Below are positions 62,875 through 64,000 of a DNA stretch of 64,000 nt, piece by piece. The position numbers and the translations under genes are program-made. Position 1 is the first letter of the stretch. Each line of letters begins with the position of its first letter. The notes beneath the pieces were generated by a model, which had not been told where the DNA came from, ran no database searches, and saw nothing but the letters and a program-made list of their open reading frames with translations. Source of the DNA: Thermovibrio guaymasensis (GTDB lineage Bacteria > Aquificota > Aquificia > Desulfurobacteriales > Desulfurobacteriaceae); NCBI RefSeq assembly GCF_003633715.1, contig NZ_RBIE01000004.1, positions 1 to 64,000 on the forward strand, written 5' to 3'.

Positions 62875-63511
62875 TTTTGAGCTCCTTTATCCTCTCCATC
62901 ATAATGTCTACTGCTCTCTGGTAGTTTTCCTTTTTATCATCTAAATCTATGGTGAAGGGTTTGCCAAATGTAACGTTTACCTTAGGGATTCCGCTTATGA
63001 GTCTCTCTTTTCCTATTATGGCTTCACTTCCCTCTATCAGACACGGGACTATGGGAGCTCCTGCCTTTATAGCTACCATTCCTGCTCCCCACTTCCCCCT
63101 GAGGAACTTTCCTTTTGGAGCTCTCTGTCCCTCTGGGAATATACAGACGAGTTCACCTTTGTTTAAGATTTCCAGTGCAGTTTTAAGGGCCGTTAAGTCC
63201 AGCTTTCCCCTCTTTACGGGGAAGGCGTTTCCCCAGTGCTTTATGAGGGAACCGAGAATAGGCGTGTCAAAGAGCTCCGACTTTGCCATGAAGAAAACGG
63301 GTCTTTTCTTTACTGCGTAGGCTACGAGGGGAGGATCTAGGTAACTTCTGTGGTTTGCTACAAGTAGGACTTTCCCCTCCTTTGGAATATTTTCCCTTCC
63401 CCTTACTTTTAGCCTACAGATGGTTCCAATTAAGCGAGCAACTGTATTTAACCAGACCCAGTAAGCTCTTTTTCTTTTAACCCACGGATATTTTGTAGTA
63501 AGGGCATTCAT
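62864..63511 (-). CDS. plsC: 1-acyl-sn-glycerol-3-phosphate acyltransferase
   Basis: 215 residues. Catalytic NHRSYLDPPLVAYAV (HX4D), then FPVKRGKLDLTALKTAL and the FPEGQRAPKGKFLRGKWGAG block binding glycerol phosphate, and PIVPCLIEGSEAI. Makes phosphatidic acid after PlsY. A hydrophobic N-terminal segment (YWVWLNTVARLIGTI) anchors it to the membrane. First gene of plsC-ispH-rpsA-smpB. No good ribosome site before ATG 63511. Divergent from rsmH (43 bp). Confidence 0.92.
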   Translation of the reverse strand: MNALTTKYPWVKRKRAYWVWLNTVARLIGTICRLKVRGRENIPKEGKVLLVANHRSYLDPPLVAYAVKKRPVFFMAKSELFDTPILGSLIKHWGNAFPVKRGKLDLTALKTALEILNKGELVCIFPEGQRAPKGKFLRGKWGAGMVAIKAGAPIVPCLIEGSEAIIGKERLISGIPKVNVTFGKPFTIDLDDKKENYQRAVDIMMERIKELKSGN

Positions 63512-63554
63512 GAACTAATTTTATCAAAAGATATTAACCTATTGGGAGTTAGGT

Positions 63555-64000
63555 ATGAGTGAAATTTACCATCCTCCTGTTCTCCTTGATGAGAGTATCA
63601 GTATGTTAAAGGCTAGAGAGGGAGGAATTTTCGTTGATGCTACCTTAGGTGGCGGAGGCCATACGGAGGCGATTTTAAAGGCTAACCCTAAAAATAGGGT
63701 AATTGGTATAGATAGGGATGAAGAGGCCATAGAAAGGGCAATTAAAAGGTTAGAGCCTTACGGCGATAGGGTTTCAATCTACCACGCAAACTTCTCTCAG
63801 ATAGGGGAAGTTCTTGAAGCTGAAGGAATAGGTGAAGTTAACGGAGTGCTTTTTGACCTTGGAGTTTCCCACTTCCACTTAAGGGGAGAGAGGGGCTTTA
63901 CAGTTTGGAAGGAGCAGCCCCTTGATATGAGGATGGATAGGCGTCAGAAGTTGACTGCAAGGGATGTTGTAAATGAACTTTCTGAGAGGGAGCTTGCAGA
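63555..64000 (+). CDS. rsmH: 16S rRNA (cytosine(1402)-N4)-methyltransferase, 5' part
   Basis: Frame open from ATG 63555 (GGGAG at 63544) to the window edge, about 148 codons. Begins MSEIYHPPVLLDESISML, then VDATLGGGGHTEAIL (SAM motif I), IGIDRDEEAIERA and VLFDLGVSHFHL, RGFTVWKEQPLDMRMD: all RsmH (MraW) hallmarks. In most bacteria this opens the division and cell-wall cluster, presumably continuing to the right. Confidence 0.95.
   Translation, partial: MSEIYHPPVLLDESISMLKAREGGIFVDATLGGGGHTEAILKANPKNRVIGIDRDEEAIERAIKRLEPYGDRVSIYHANFSQIGEVLEAEGIGEVNGVLFDLGVSHFHLRGERGFTVWKEQPLDMRMDRRQKLTARDVVNELSERELA

Overview
The window looks like a chromosomal segment of a thermophilic, anaerobic or microaerophilic Gram-negative bacterium, most likely a deep-branching Aquificota relative of the Desulfurobacteriaceae type. 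This is inferred from Lys/Glu/Arg-rich proteins, very tight gene packing with overlapping genes, frequent TTG and GTG starts behind strong GGAGG ribosome sites, an archaeal-type (AGOG) 8-oxoguanine glycosylase and a very large multiheme cytochrome. I could not run a search, so the taxonomy is an impression only.

Layout. 1-83 is the 3' end of a 5S rRNA. 486-4916 (minus) carries proS, a RecB-like Fe-S nuclease and dxs. 4961-10788 (plus) holds a glycosyltransferase, dnaA, oriC, dnaN, pgsA, plsY and a prenyl synthase. oriC has eleven perfect DnaA boxes, four of them inside the last codons of dnaA. 10785-13693 (minus) is trpE-dnaB. 13759-18831 (plus) is a chain of overlapping genes: queA, a DUF3108 protein, a NUDIX hydrolase, glmU, trpC and a thioredoxin-fold protein. 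18855-32265 is mixed core: rpmB, AGOG glycosylase, tlyA, rseP, holA, a ferredoxin, surE, a WYL regulator, hemW, a TPR protein, a second HhH-glycosylase-like protein, a pseudopilin and argF.

32267-42500 (all minus) is an accessory island of defence character. It contains a broken WYL regulator, a 276-aa protein of unknown function, a four-gene operon (NADAR, N-formylglutamate-amidohydrolase-like, gamma-glutamylcyclotransferase-like, intact WYL regulator), a 283-aa unknown, and a McrBC-type operon. In that operon McrB is fragmented: the N-terminal part is cut from the Walker A motif by an in-frame TAA, and the AAA lid is a separate gene beyond an inserted helical protein. A GGACA-N5-TGTCC palindrome or its half-site lies 52-57 bp before the start codon of all four transcription units, so the island looks like one regulon, plausibly run by the WYL protein.

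42609-51225 returns to core: valS, tRNA-Arg(ACG) directly followed by tadA (the enzyme that edits that tRNA), tRNA-Ser(CGA), recA-pilT-recX and alaS. 51349-55881 encodes an octaheme c-type cytochrome of about 1510 residues, interrupted by one in-frame TGA. A stem-loop with SECIS-like geometry follows the TGA at once, so I read it as a candidate selenocysteine cytochrome. It has a Sec-type signal peptide and a C-terminal Gly-rich/Cys/TM/Arg sorting tail, and is followed by a parvulin-like lipoprotein. 57234-63511 (minus) holds a PfkB kinase, YlxR-L7Ae, nusA, rimP, smpB, rpsA, ispH and plsC. The start of rsmH runs off the right edge.
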